A program made the position numbers and the translations under genes. The notes under the pieces were generated by a model. It searched no databases. It was not told the DNA's origin and was given only the letters and a program-made list of their open reading frames with translations. 64,000 nt of DNA from assembly GCF_963259705.1 (NCBI RefSeq), contig NC_081840.1, forward strand, positions 153,262,282-153,326,281, written 5' to 3'. Position 1 is the first letter of the stretch; each line of letters begins with the position of its first letter. Shown here piece after piece: positions 33,707-44,775 of the stretch. Origin of the DNA: Myotis daubentonii (Eukaryota > Chordata > Mammalia > Chiroptera > Vespertilionidae).

Positions 33707-34466
33707 TCAACACTAATAAAAGAGAAAAATGGTAATTGGCGTACGAGCTACACTTTTCATTGGCTAATCAGGGCTATATGCAAATTAACTGCCAACTAAG
33801 ATTGGCAGTTAACTGCCAACTAAGATTGGCAGTTAACTGCCAACAAGATGGTGGTTAATTTGCATATGTAGGCACAATGCAGGGAGGCAAAAGGGAAAGC
33901 AGGAAGAAGCCCCCTGCCACTGACAGTGATCGGAAACCCAGGGGGGAGCTAAGAGCTGGGGGCCAGGGCAAAGGCGGCCCTGGGGCCGCCTTTGCCCTGC
34001 CCCCCAGCCATGATCAGAGAATCAGGTGACTTTTCCGCCCTGGCCAGTGATAGCAGGAAGTAGGGGTGGAGCCAGCGATGGGAGCTGGGCACGGTTGAAG
34101 CTGGCAGTCCCAGGAGCTAGGGGTCCCTTGCCTGGGCCTAAAGCGAAGCCCACGATCGTGGGGCCGCTGCAGCTGCGGGTCCCCGCTGCCAGGGCCGGAC
34201 GCCTCAGCCAGAGGCGTCCTGCAGGGGCAGGGGCGGAGCCCGCGCAATCGCGGCACCCCCCGCTGCCACTGCAGGTCCCCGCTGCCCGGGCCGGACGCCT
34301 AGGCCAGCGGCGTCAGGCCTGGGTAAGGGGCCGATCCTGCGATTGGAGGGTGATGGGGGTCAACGCTTGAGGGCTCCCAGTATGTGAGAGGGGGAAGGCT
34401 GGGCTGAGGGACACTCCCCCCCCCCACACACACCCAGTGCACGAATTTCGTGTACTGGGCCCCTAG
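33707..34466 (+). mobile_element. Helitron with promoter-like 5' end and GC hairpin
   Basis: The 5' end is TCAACACTAATAAAAG at 33707 and the 3' end CTAG at 34463-34466. It carries an inverted CCAAT box (33759-33763), octamer ATGCAAAT (33778-33785), AAGATGGTGG (33845-33854) and a second octamer ATTTGCAT (33858-33865). The AACTGCCAACTAAGATTGGC unit is duplicated here but single in the sister copy at 51192. A roughly 110-bp GC-rich segment near 34210-34320 is also duplicated relative to that sister. Confidence 0.92.
33966..33997. repeat. Perfect GC-rich hairpin in Helitron
   Basis: GGGCAAAGGCGGCC and its exact complement are separated by four bases. The identical hairpin occurs at 51426-51457, so it is a fixed feature of this Helitron subfamily, distinct from the 3' terminal hairpin. 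Confidence 0.9.
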
Positions 34467-34981
34467 TCTACACAAATAAAAGACAAAGATGCTAATTGAC
34501 CATACCTTCGCTATGCCCTAAGCTACACCCAACAGCCAATCAGAGAGACTATATGCAAATTAACCCAACCAAGATGGTGGCCAGCAGCCACAGAGCTGGA
34601 GCAAGCAGGAGGCTTGGTTGCCCAGGCAATGGAGGAAGCCAAGCTTCCCGCCTGCCATGAGCTGGCTGTGGCCTCTGCTCATGGCAACAAAACTTCAGTT
34701 ATAGAAGACAAATAAATCTCAGATACCTGCTTCCAGCCGGCTGCCACTGGGAGCTTGGGTGGCTGGGGTTGTGGCCAGCCTGCAAACAGCCATCAGACCC
34801 TCACCCAGGATGGCCACACCCTCATGGGGTGAGGGTCCCCACTTGGGGGCTTAGCCAGACTGAAAACATCCCTCAGCTCCTCACCCAGACTGGCCAGGCA
34901 CCCCAGAAGGACCCCCACCCTGAAGGGGCTGTGGCCAGCCAGCAAACAGCCATCAGCCCCTCACCCAGGCTGTACAGGCAC
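34467..34981 (+). mobile_element. Helitron of the promoter-like family, 3' end missing
   Basis: It starts TCTACACAAATAAAAG at 34467, directly after the CTAG of the previous Helitron. It contains CCAAT (34536-34540), ATGCAAAT (34553-34560) and AAGATGGTGGCC (34571-34582). Repeated CCTCACCCAGGCTGGCCAGG-like units follow. It is cut at 34981 by the start of another Helitron, and no CTAG of its own is visible. Confidence 0.78.
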
Positions 34982-35477
34982 TCCTATATAATAAAAGGGT
35001 AATATGCAAATTGACCCTAACAGCAGAACGACTAGGAATAACTGGTCACTATGACACACACTGACCACCAGGGGGCAGATGCTCAATTCAGGAGCTGCCC
35101 CCTGGTGGTCAGTGTGTTCCCACTGGGGGAGCACTGCTCAGCCAGAAGCCAGGCTGACAGCTTCCAGTACAGTGGTGGTGGTGGGAGCCTCTCCCAACTC
35201 CTCAACAGCACTAAGGATGTCCAACTGCTCCTCAACAGCACTAAGGATGTCCAACTGCAGCTTAGGCCTGCTCCCTTCTGGCAAGTGGACATCCCCAGAG
35301 GGCTGCTGGGCTGCCAGAGGGATGTCTGACTGCCAGCTTATGCCCAATCCCCCAGGGAACGGGCCTAAGCCAGCAGGTGGTCATCCCCGAGGGTTCCCAG
35401 ACTGCGAGAAGGCACATGCTGGGCTGAGGGAGCCCCCCCCCCCCGAGTGCACACATTTTTGTGCACTGGGCCACTAG
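34982..35477 (+). mobile_element. Helitron, last of the three-element cluster
   Basis: The 5' end is TCCTATATAATAAAAGGG at 34982. The 3' hairpin GTGCACACATTTTTGTGCAC and CTAG lie at 35474-35477, followed by TTTGAAATAA. The palindromic segment CCACCAGGGGGCAG (35065-35078) recurs inverted about 20 bp later as CTGCCCCCTGGTGG. The unit CAACAGCACTAAGGATGTCC is duplicated near 35203-35255. Confidence 0.88.
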
Positions 35478-35738
35478 TTTGAAATAATAAGATAAATGCA
35501 CAAAGATGAAAACAACAGGTTAGAAAGTGGCTGTAAGTCAATATTAAATCTGGAAAGATGATGGTCAAGTAGAAACTCATATAGCAGACCCAAAGATGTA
35601 CCATAAGCCCATAGTGAGGAAAGAAAAAACAAACAAATAAAAACAAATTAAACAAATTCCTCAATAAGTTCAGGAACTAGCAGCACCAGTATCATTAGAA
35701 TTAGGGATGAAGAAGGGGATTAAATCAAAGCGATAAAC
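35478..35738. other. Right-arm unique sequence
   Basis: No gene. It matches 2804-3060 in reverse complement closely (for example ATAGCAGACCCAAAGATGTA is shared, reversed, at about 2945-2964). Confidence 0.6.
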
Positions 35739-36109
35739 TATGGTGGTTAATTTTACCTGTCAACTTGGCTGTTGCGGGGGTTACCTAGACTTTTGGTCAA
35801 ACGTGTTTCTTGTGTCCATGAGGGTGTTTTTGGATGAAGTGAACATTTGATTCAGTAGATTGAGTAAAACTTATTGTCCATAATGTGGGTGGGCTTCACC
35901 CAACCAGTAGAACTCAAACCAAACCTTGGATCTCAAACTAAAGCATCAGCTCTTTTTGGGTCTCCAAGTCGATAACTGCAGATATTGGGACTCTTCAGAT
36001 TCCATAATGGAATAAGCCAATTCACTATAAAAATATCTTGTATATGAGCACACATATTACTATCCGCAAACAGTGTTGGCTGTTTCTCTGGAGAACACTG
36101 GCTATTACA
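35739..36109 (+). mobile_element. LTR-like element, arm copy
   Basis: It begins ATGGTGGTTAATTTTACCTG and ends TCTCTGGAGAACACTGGCTA, then TTACA. It is the right-arm counterpart of 2150-2803 and is shorter internally. The TG...CA-like ends suggest a solo LTR; the family name is not certain. Confidence 0.55.
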
Positions 36110-36575
36110 AGTACATAGAATCTTGAGAAGCAATTTTATCCTTACATTGTTTTCCTCATCTCCAGGCTGCTGGGTGAAGACCTTCCCCTGATTTACTTGT
36201 GTATGTCAGCTTATTCTGTGTGGAGCTATCGGAGGTTCTCAGTGTGAGAAAATACCAGTCAGTTCAGGACATGACTCTCATTCTGCAAACAAGAGAAGAA
36301 GATCTACCTTACTCGCTGAAAGCTGGTCCCAGTGGCCTTTCTAAACTTGGCTCCCCAAATACTATTCGATACATCCCTACCTTTCAGAAAAATATCAGAA
36401 AACCCCTTAAAGAAGAACTCAAGAAGAAAGCTGTAAAGAGAGGCTTTTATGTGTTTTATAAGAGAAAAAAGTGTTTTATCTCCCCAGATTATTTTATGTT
36501 CTAGGTCAAAACTGACAAATCCTTCTCAGAATCAACAAATGGCAGTTTATTCCATTATTTTCATTTATAAACAGA
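36110..36575. other. Right-arm sequence with one 101-codon frame
   Basis: The plus frame 36199-36504 has no recognisable domain and is broken in the left-arm copy (about 1800-2100). I treat it as chance. The divergence between arms here is higher than in the core. Confidence 0.4.
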
Positions 36576-36893
36576 CTAGAGGCCTGCCCCATGACATTTG
36601 TGCACTGGGGGGTCCCTTACCTGGCCTGAGCCCTCTTGCAGGGAGTGGGTCTAAGCCGGCAGGTGAACATCCCCTGAGGAGTCCTTAGCACTGCTGCAGA
36701 GGCTGGAGAAGCTCCCGTCACCGCCACTGCACTTGTCAGCCCTGAGCCCAGCTTCTGGTTGAGCGGCACTCCCCCTGTGGAAGTGCACTGACCAACCTGG
36801 GGCAGCTCCTGCGTTGAGCATCTGTCCCCTGGTGGTCAGTGTGCATCATAGCTACCAGTCATTTGATTTGCATATTAGCTTGTTATTATAGGA
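36576..36893 (-). mobile_element. Helitron, right arm only
   Basis: The minus-strand 5' end is TCCTATAATAACAAGC at 36893 and the 3' end GGCCTCTAG at 36576. It contains CCACCAGGGGACAG, the motif family also seen at 35065. The left-arm sequence reads through the equivalent point near 1762, so it arrived after the duplication. Confidence 0.87.
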
Positions 36894-37650
36894 TAATCAT
36901 GGATAGCCGGATATCCAAGAAAAGTCTATGATCGAAAGTACACAGTTTTTGTAAAAAATAATAATAATATCAGTAAACAACTTAAAATATAAAGAGACTA
37001 CACAGGAATAAAACAAACAAACATACTATCATTAAGATTCAGACAATGATCAGCTGTACTGTATACATGAGGTACAAGCAGGTTGCTGTTCATAAAGATA
37101 TTCTGAAAAATGCTCTTAATAATTAAATATCAAAGTTATAATATACCTCAATATAAAAGAAATGAAAAATATAGAACTCTTAGAAAGTAGGACAAAGCTC
37201 AGCAAGCACCAATATAAAGAAGAACTTGAAGGACCAATCTAGGAGTCTAACATTTGTGTAACAAAACTTTAAGAAAGATATATGGGAGGGAGTAAACTAA
37301 ACAATCCAAAAAGAAGGGACAACCACAAGAATAAATAATAATTTCCTAGTCAAAAGGGCTAACTCTAGCAACACCTCAAAGATAAAGCTGCACACTCCCA
37401 ACTCTATGATACATCTTTGATAAGTGTGAGAAACCAAAGTAAAACTTCCAAAAAAAAATCTAATCTTATTCTAAGGAATAGAAAATAGAGCATCTTTAGA
37501 TTTCTCAATAAACACACTAGAAGTTAGAAAGCATTTAAGAAATTTTGCTTAACACTGAAGAAAAAATTCTATCCTCAAACTATTACTCAAATGAGATAGA
37601 ATAAAGTCATTACTACTATTCATGAATTAAAAAACAAATGTTATTTACTA

Positions 37651-38289
37651 TACATATTTTGCCAAAAGTTATCTGAGGATGTGCTTCACCAAAACAAAGG
37701 CGTAAACCAAAAAATAAATATCCATGTTCACAGAAAACAAGATGTAGGAAGTAGACAAAGAAAAACCCAAGATGATGCTTTGTCAAATACCGATGATGAT
37801 TACCATGGACACAACAGAGAGGACAACTATTTCAAATTGTAATAAAATTCAAAATCTTTTGCCAAAAACACTGCAATAACTTGCACGTGTCACTGTGCTT
37901 TCTTCCAGCCACCACTGAAAAATATAGTAAAAATAAGTAAGACCATTACTTTTAATTTAAAGTTATTTGAATGGACTGTGCCTGGTTGACGCTAAATTTC
38001 ATTGATTTTCCTAAAACTTGATGTTATTTTGTTAGTTAATTTATTGGCAAGAGCATTCTGATTTCCATTAAATATATAAGAAATCTCAAAAATGTTCAAG
38101 TAAGATAAGTTCACACAGACACACCCTTTGAAAGGACATAAAAACCTGATATCAGTTTCCCGTTATTAGAAAAGGAAATTGAGTGGCTGCAGGAATAGAT
38201 TATGAAGCTGACTTATATTATCATGCTTTTATCTTATTTCCTTTGAACTTATCATAAACATGGTTTATTCAAGTTGAAGAATTTATCTA
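37651..38289. other. Unassigned AT-rich sequence
   Basis: No gene or named repeat is seen. It may continue the inverted duplication, but its partner lies outside the window. Confidence 0.4.
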
Positions 38290-38830
38290 AAGATCTTAAC
38301 AAGCAAATACAAATACAATTTGAGCCAGTAATTACACTTTTAAAAATTTGGATTTTATATTTGCACATATGTCAATGAGATGTGCAGAAAAGTGTTGTTT
38401 ATTATCATGCTATAAAAATATTGAAAATGTTCCAAATGTTGATCATCAGGAAACTAGTAAAGAAATGATAGATAGATAGAAAAGGCCCTGAAGTCAAAGT
38501 GTGAAGAAACCAGGCATCAATATAAAACATTTTCCAATATCCATTGCTGAAAACAGCAAACTTAGGAATTTATGTTACCATTTGTTTAAAGAGAAAACAA
38601 ATATTGTTGTTTAAAGAGAAAACAAATATTGTTTGGATTAAACAGGCATAAAATGGATGGACATTGTAGGAGATAATTAAACATTCAGTTTCATTTAGAG
38701 AAGAAAAATGATGGTAAGGAGACATGACTAGTAATGATTTTCACTGTATCTCTTCTTATACCTTTTACATTTTGAACATGTGGGTTTTGTACCCACTTAA
38801 AAATGTTTGCTATACAAGAGGTAAAGTAAA
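38290..38830 (+). mobile_element. Possible ancient L1 3' region
   Basis: Wording such as ATTTGAGCCAGTAATTACAC, AGTGTTGTTTATTATCATGC and TACCTTTTACATTTTGAACA follows the 3' end of old mammalian L1s. An 18-bp direct duplication (TGTTTAAAGAGAAAACAA) lies near 38583-38626. The boundaries are vague. Confidence 0.4.
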
Positions 38831-38951
38831 ATAAGTGAGAAATAATTAGGAAATCAAATGAAGATGAGTGATCTAAGGAAGAATGGATTGCATACAGAAT
38901 TTTCAAGGTAAGTGTTTAAAGGGAATGTGTGCTTTTTTAAATATATATATA

Positions 38952-39232
38952 CAGTGGGGCTTTGACTTACGAGTGTCCTAACTAACGAGTTTTTTGAGAT
39001 ATGAGCTGTCTCTTGACCAATTTTTTGCTTTGAGTTGCGAGCTAAAATTCGGTTTACGAGCCAGCTTCAGATACCCCACCGCTAGTTGGCGCAGCGAACG
39101 TCACAGTGAACACCACAACATCAGCCCAGCATCACGTGTCTCACTCGTTCACTTTTTGATTTGACATACAAGTAATTTGAGTTACGAGCTCTGTCACAGA
39201 ACGAATTAAACTCATAAGTCAAGGCCCCACTG
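38952..39232. mobile_element. Mariner/Tigger-like MITE, longer copy
   Basis: The ends are CAGTGGGGCTTTGACTTACG and the complement of CAGTGGGGCCTTGACTTATG, flanked by TA. At 281 bp, its left end matches the right end of the MITE 11729-11893. The inner CACGTGTCTCACTCGTTCAC region is extra relative to the short copy. No transposase is encoded. Confidence 0.87.
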
Positions 39233-39252
39233 TATATACATATATATGTATA

Positions 39253-39306
<54 letters not shown>
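39233..39306. repeat. (TA)n microsatellite
   Basis: About 70 bp of nearly pure TA follow the MITE. It is the expanded tail of the SINE. Confidence 0.9.
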
Positions 39307-39310
<4 letters not shown>

Positions 39311-39892
39311 TGATTTCAGAGAGGAAGGGAAAGGGAAAGAGATAAAAACATCAATGAAAACAGAGAATCATTGATCAGTTTCCAGGAGCTCTAGAAACTG
39401 TGGAGCCCGCATCTGCAACCTGGGCATATGACTTGATCTGGTTCATAGGTTGATGCTCAACCACTGAATAACACCAACTGGGCAAAGGGAATGTGGTTTT
39501 TAAGATGGTCTTGAAAGGAGCATGTATTTCTGAAAGAAAATCTATCTGAATAAAATAGAAAAACAGGCCAGAATAAGCATATATAGGTAGAATAAAAAAC
39601 TTAAGGAAATATATGGAGATGGAGAACCATATTAACAATGTTCGACCATATTAACAATGGTATTTCAGGATGATTGAAGCATATGAAACATGTAAGGAAA
39701 TAACCAGCATAAGGCAAAAACATTCATGTCACAAAAATGTTATTGCATTCTTAGGATGGCCATGAAAATCGACTGTGTATGAATAAAAGTTTTTGAAACT
39801 AAAAGTAACCCTTATGGTAATTGCAGAAATTGCATTGCTTCTTGTCATTCAACATTTTGCTTATTGATTTCAAATGCAGTTTATTTTACACA

Positions 39893-40352
39893 CTAGGGGC
39901 CCAGTGCATGATGCACTGGAGGGGGAGGTCCCTCAGCCCGGCCTGCCCCCTCTCACAGTCCAGGAACTCTCAGGGGCAGGAGGCAACCCTGCGATCAGGG
40001 GAAGGCAATGCCCCATCACACCTCTGCTGCTGCCATTGCCAGCAGCACAAGCCTCAGCTGGCCCTGGTTACCTGAGCTTTGGGCAGCCCTGGGTGGCTGG
40101 GCAGTTGACATCCGAGGCTTGCCTGTGCCTTGGGCCAGCTCTGGGTGGCTGTGGGGGCTGAGGGTACTGGGGGACTCCAGAGGCAGGCACATGGAGTGAC
40201 TGGGCCTGTCGGGGGAAGGCCTGGCCTTACCACACAACTGCTGCCCTGGAGGGGCAGTCAATTAGCATATTCCCTTCTTATTGGCTGTGGGCGCTGCCAT
40301 CTTTGTGACAGCATGAGGGGCAATTAGAATATCCCCTCTTTATTAGATAGGA
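39893..40352 (-). mobile_element. Helitron
   Basis: The minus-strand 5' end is TCCTATCTAATAAAGAGG at 40352 and the 3' end GGGCCCCTAG at 39893. The 5' part has a minus-strand CCAAT box (plus-strand ATTGG at about 40279) and AAGATGGCAGC. About 400 bp on the left and 500 bp on the right are unassigned AT-rich DNA. Confidence 0.87.
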
Positions 40353-40853
40353 TGATTTTGCTGGATTATCATTGTGTCTTATTTATTAACTTATTCTTAT
40401 TTTATCTATTTCTTCATTGTAGAATATTTCTTACCTAAGGTTGGTTGAGTAACAGCATGGATTGTCACACACGCATGCACATTTCTCTATGTGTGCATGT
40501 CACATAAATTAGGATACATTAAATTTGTCAATCTTTTTTTTAAAAAAGTGTGGCAGTGATAGTGTGCACCAAATACATCCCTGTGTCCTATGACATCCTC
40601 CACTCCCCTTGACAGTACTTTAAGACACATGACAAGACTTGGCCCATGGACTATGAGCAATATTAATTTAATTGCATAAATATTTTAAATTATAAAGTCT
40701 TCTTGAAATGTTAAGCATTGAATTGATACCTATAGTATTGAAATAATACTAAACCCACATGAAGACATATGTGTAAAAAAAGACGATGCATTAAGCAGAG
40801 TAAATGCATTTATTTATAATGTAAAATAAGCAACGTATAAAGTCCCTTCCAGA
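40353..40853. other. Unassigned AT-rich sequence
   Basis: Nothing recognised. Confidence 0.4.
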
Positions 40854-41085
40854 TTGATTTCTAAGACAATTTTTAACTGGCTACAGTTTAATGCATTGAT
40901 TATTAGCTATTTTCCAAATTCTGGGCATAAGAAAAATAAGAAGGTGATCCTATCATTAAGGAGAGCACACATGGACTCACATGGACTAAAAGTGAAGGGA
41001 CAGAAAAAGATGCTCCATGAAAATGAAAATGAAAAAAAAGTTGGGGTAACCATACTTATATCAAACAAAATAGATTAAAAAAAAA
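40854..41085 (+). mobile_element. Old L1 ORF2 fragment
   Basis: GAAAATGAAAATGAAAAAAA, then GGGGTAACCATACTTATATC and AAACAAAATAGATT, follows L1 ORF2 sequence just after the endonuclease domain. It is an isolated, decayed piece ending at an A-rich run. Confidence 0.6.
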
Positions 41086-44000
41086 AACATGATGAGGTCC
41101 AATGTGCTGGTGGCATCAGAGGATGCTAAACTCACCCATTCCCAGGAGCAAACTCAAATATATATGTGTACAGACAGCAATATGCCTACCAGATAACTGA
41201 AAGCTGAATGAACAGCTTCTGAACAACAAGCAAGAGAAGGAACTGAATAGAGAGGCTGGAAAGGAACAGGAGCCTTCCAGGGGTTGCAGAAACTGTCTGA
41301 GCCAGAGGACCTGGTGAGTTCCATGGTTTCCTTTCACCTCCAGTTCAATAGGGTGGGGTAGATTTCTTTAGGTGCTTTGGCCTACCTGCAATCACAGCCT
41401 GCATGTTCCCAACTACTTTGCCCAAAGCCCTCTGCCTTTTCACAAAGGGAGCAAGCAGGAGCAACAGGGCATTATCACATGCTCTCTATCTTCATGTCAA
41501 TGCTGGTCCAGGTGCCATACATCTCATAGGCTAATTGCATCCCCAAACTACCCAGCACATAAAGCCTACACAGACATCACTTCTACTCAGGGCCACTTTT
41601 TGTACAACCAATGAGAGATGGTATAGAGAAGACTAGAGAGCCATGAGAATTCCTTGGGACGATGGCAGGGACTCTCTGGGGTCAAAGGTGCTGGTGAGTG
41701 CCTCTTAACCTCTCCAAAGTGGTCAGGGGCTCTCTCCAGATGCCCTGGTCTGCTGGCAGTCACTTCAGTGTATTCTCAAACATAGTTCCTAAGCCATTTA
41801 AACACTAAACAATGGGATAAGCAGGATCATCGGGGCATTGCACCAGGCCTCCTCACCTGGAGCAGATCTGGCTTAGTAGGGATGCCTTAGGCCAGGCCAT
41901 ACTGTCTCAGCTCTTATTATTACCTTACTGCCCTGCCAAAACTATCTGGACACCCACCTACTCAGAGATTGCTTCTACATGAAGACACATTTTCAGATTG
42001 GAGGAGGTAGGTATTTTTTAATTAATATACACAAACATAGAAAGTTAAAGGAAATGAAAAGACAGAAGAATTTCTCTCAAATAAAGAAATGAGAAATATC
42101 TCCAAGGTGTGGAAAAACTAAGGAAATGGAGGTAAGTAACTTGCCTAAAAACAGTCATAAGGACATTCTATAAACTTGGGTGTAGAATACAGGAACTGAG
42201 GGAGACTTTCAACAAAAAGTTTTAAGGAATATAAAGAACCAATCAGAAATTATGAATACAATAATAATTTTTAAAAAATACATGAGAGGGAATCAAAAGA
42301 TTAGCTAATACAGAAGAATGGCCCAGTGACCTGGAAAACAAAGTAGAGGAAATCAACCAATCAAAACAGCAAAAAAGAAAAAATAAATAAATTAAAGGAA
42401 ATAAGGATATTTTTAAGAGACCTTTGATACATCAAGCCCTCAAATATTCACACTGTATGGATTTCAGAAAGAGAAGAAAGAGAGAAAGGAAGAGATTCTT
42501 TATTTAAGAAATAATGGATGAAAACACCCATAACTTGGGAAAGAAAACAGACATGCAGAGCCAGAAAGCACATAAAGTTAGAAACAAGATGAATTCAAAG
42601 AGACCCACATCAAGACATACTAGTATTGTAATTAAAAAGGGAAAAGTTAAAAAGGCAAAATTTAAGGGAGAAAGAGGAGCACAATGAATCACATATAGAG
42701 GAAACCCCATAAAGCTATCAGTTGACTTCTCAGCAGCAACTATACAGGCAAGAAGGTTATGGCATACATCTTTAAAGTGCTGAAGAAAGAATCATACAAC
42801 CTAGAATAATTGACCCATAATGATTAGCATTTAGAACTGAAGGAGAGATAATTCATCACCATTAAATCAGTTTTACAAGCAATGTTAAAGGGTATTCTTT
42901 AAGCAGAAAAGGAAAACCTATAATCAGAAATAAGAAAATATGTAAAAGGGAAAATTCTCATAGGTAGGACAAATACTTAATAAATACAGCCAATCAAACA
43001 TTGAAAAACTACTTCAGAGGTCAAAAGAAAAAGGTATTAAGTAGTTAAGATATACACAACACAAAAAGTTCTAAAATGTATTATGAATAACAAAGGTGAG
43101 GTGGAAAAATGTGTAGTCCTTATAGAATATATTCAAATTTAAATGCCTATGAGCTTAAAATAGACTGCTATAAATATAGAATAATATGTATAACCCTCAT
43201 GGTAACCACAAACCAAAAAACTACAAAAGATATACAAAGGACAAGTAAGACAATAAATCAAGAGGGAAGTGTCAAGAGAAGAAACAAGGAACAGAGGAGA
43301 ACTATAAAAACAACAAAAACATTAACAAATGGCAATAAGTACATACTTATTAATAATTACTCTAAATGTAAGTGGTTTAAATGCTTCAAGAAAAAGACAT
43401 AGGGGGCTAAATGGATTATAAAACATGACCCATCTAGGTGTATGCTGCTTACAGGAGAATCACTTCAAATGGAAAGACACATACAGATTGAAAATGATGA
43501 GATGGAAAAAAATATATTCTGTACAAATAAATTAAAATACAGGTGAGGTAGCAATACGCTTATCAGTCAAAATAGACTTTTAAAAAATATAAAATACAAA
43601 ACAAAACAAAGTTGTTGCATAATTATAAAGGGATCAATCCAAGAAGAGGATCTAATAACTGCAAATAACTTCATACTCAACATAGGAGCACCTAAATATA
43701 TAAAGAAATTATTAATGGTCATAAATGGAAAACCCACAGTGATACAATAATAAGAAATTTTAATATGCCACATAAATCAATGGGTAGATAACCCAGACAG
43801 AAAATTAATAAAGAAATAATGGCCTTACATACCATATTTGGCCAGATGAACTTAATAGATATCTTAAGAATATTTCACTCCCATTTGACCCTGTGATCCC
43901 ACTTCTAGGAATATATCCCAAGAAACCAGAAACACCAGTCAGAAAGGATATATGCACCCATATGTTCATAGCAGCACAATTCACCATAGCTAAGATCTGG

Positions 44001-44775
44001 AAACAGCCTAAGTGCCCATCAGTAGATAAATGGATTAGAAAACTGTGGTACATCTACATGATGGAATACTATGCTGCTGTAAAAAAGAAGGAACTCTTAC
44101 CATTTGCAATGGCATGGATGGAACTGGAGAACATTATGCTAAGTGAAATAAGCCAGTCAATGAAGGAAAAATACCACATGATCTCACTCATTCATGGATA
44201 ATAGAGACCATTATAAACTTTTGAACAATAATAGATACAGAGGCAGAGCTGCCTCAAACAGATTGTCAAACTGCAGCAGGAAGGCTGGGGAGGGTTGTGG
44301 GGCAGGAGGGAGTGGGGTAAGAGATCAACCGAAGGACTTGTATGCATGCATATAAGCATAACCAATGGACATAAGACACTGGGGGGTAGGGGAGGCCAGG
44401 GAATTGTAAAGGGCAGGGCGGGGGGGGGGGGAAGGACACATATGTAATACCCTTTGTAATACTTTACGCAATAAAAAAAGAATATTTCATACAGAAACTA
44501 AAGAATACATGATTTTTTGAACATTATCCAGGATAGATTACACATTGGGCCACAAAACAAGTCTCCTTAATTCAAGAAGATTGAAATCACATCAAATATC
44601 TAATCAAATTATTGTGAAATGGAAAAAAAAAACTACAGAAAGAAAACTGAAAAAAAACACACATATGTGGAGACTAAACATCACACTACTAAATGGAGAA
44701 TGCTCAAATCGGAAATTAAACAGGAAATCTAGAACTATCTTGAAACAAATGCAAATACAAACAAAAATTTAAAAA
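41086..44775 (+). mobile_element. Old sense L1: 5'UTR, ORF1 and start of ORF2
   Basis: The 5'UTR-like sequence (41100-42000) leads into a decayed ORF1 at about 42000-42780, in which AGACCCACATCAAGACATAC and TCAGTTGACTTCTCAGCAGC encode the recognisable RP-x-SRHT and LSVDFSA segments. The ORF2 endonuclease side begins near 43320 (AAATGTAAGTGGTTTAAATG). It is interrupted at 43878-44477 by a young L1 and continues 44490-44775. Many stops make it non-functional. Confidence 0.7.
43878..44477 (+). mobile_element. Young 5'-truncated L1 with perfect target duplications
   Basis: The last about 325 bp of ORF2 plus the 3'UTR, ending CAATAAAAA. Target duplications AAGAATATTTCA lie at 43866-43877 and 44478-44489. 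ORF2 codons 43893-44201 are open (IPLLGIYPKKPETPVRK, then [18 protein letters not shown]). The 3'UTR has a G-rich polypurine tract (about 44276-44325) and a G run near 44426. Confidence 0.95.

Larger units (their letters stand above)
31200..37650. repeat. Right arm of the old inverted duplication
   Basis: This is the reverse complement of 1-9056 apart from later insertions. Right-only insertions are the L1 at 32458-32888, most of the Helitron cluster 33707-35477, and the Helitron 36576-36893. Continuity is visible on both sides of the Helitron site: ...CTAAGCCA before 33707 and TTTGAAATAATAAG after 35477 match the left-arm flanks of 3061-3554. The match fades after about 37650, where the left arm leaves the window. 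Confidence 0.85.
38930..39483 (-). mobile_element. VES-type SINE with a MITE in its tail
   Basis: The antisense SINE head (CAACCACTGAATAACACC) lies near 39460-39483. The body starts near 39308. The tail is an AT run that continues across the MITE 38952-39232 to a T run at about 38932. Target duplications AAAGGGAATGTG lie at 38918-38929 and 39484-39495, which shows that MITE and SINE form one nested insertion. Confidence 0.88.

Noticed and set aside
36199..36504. 101-codon frame with a lysine-rich end
   Set aside because: The matching stretch of the left duplication arm is broken by stops and shifts, and no domain is recognised.
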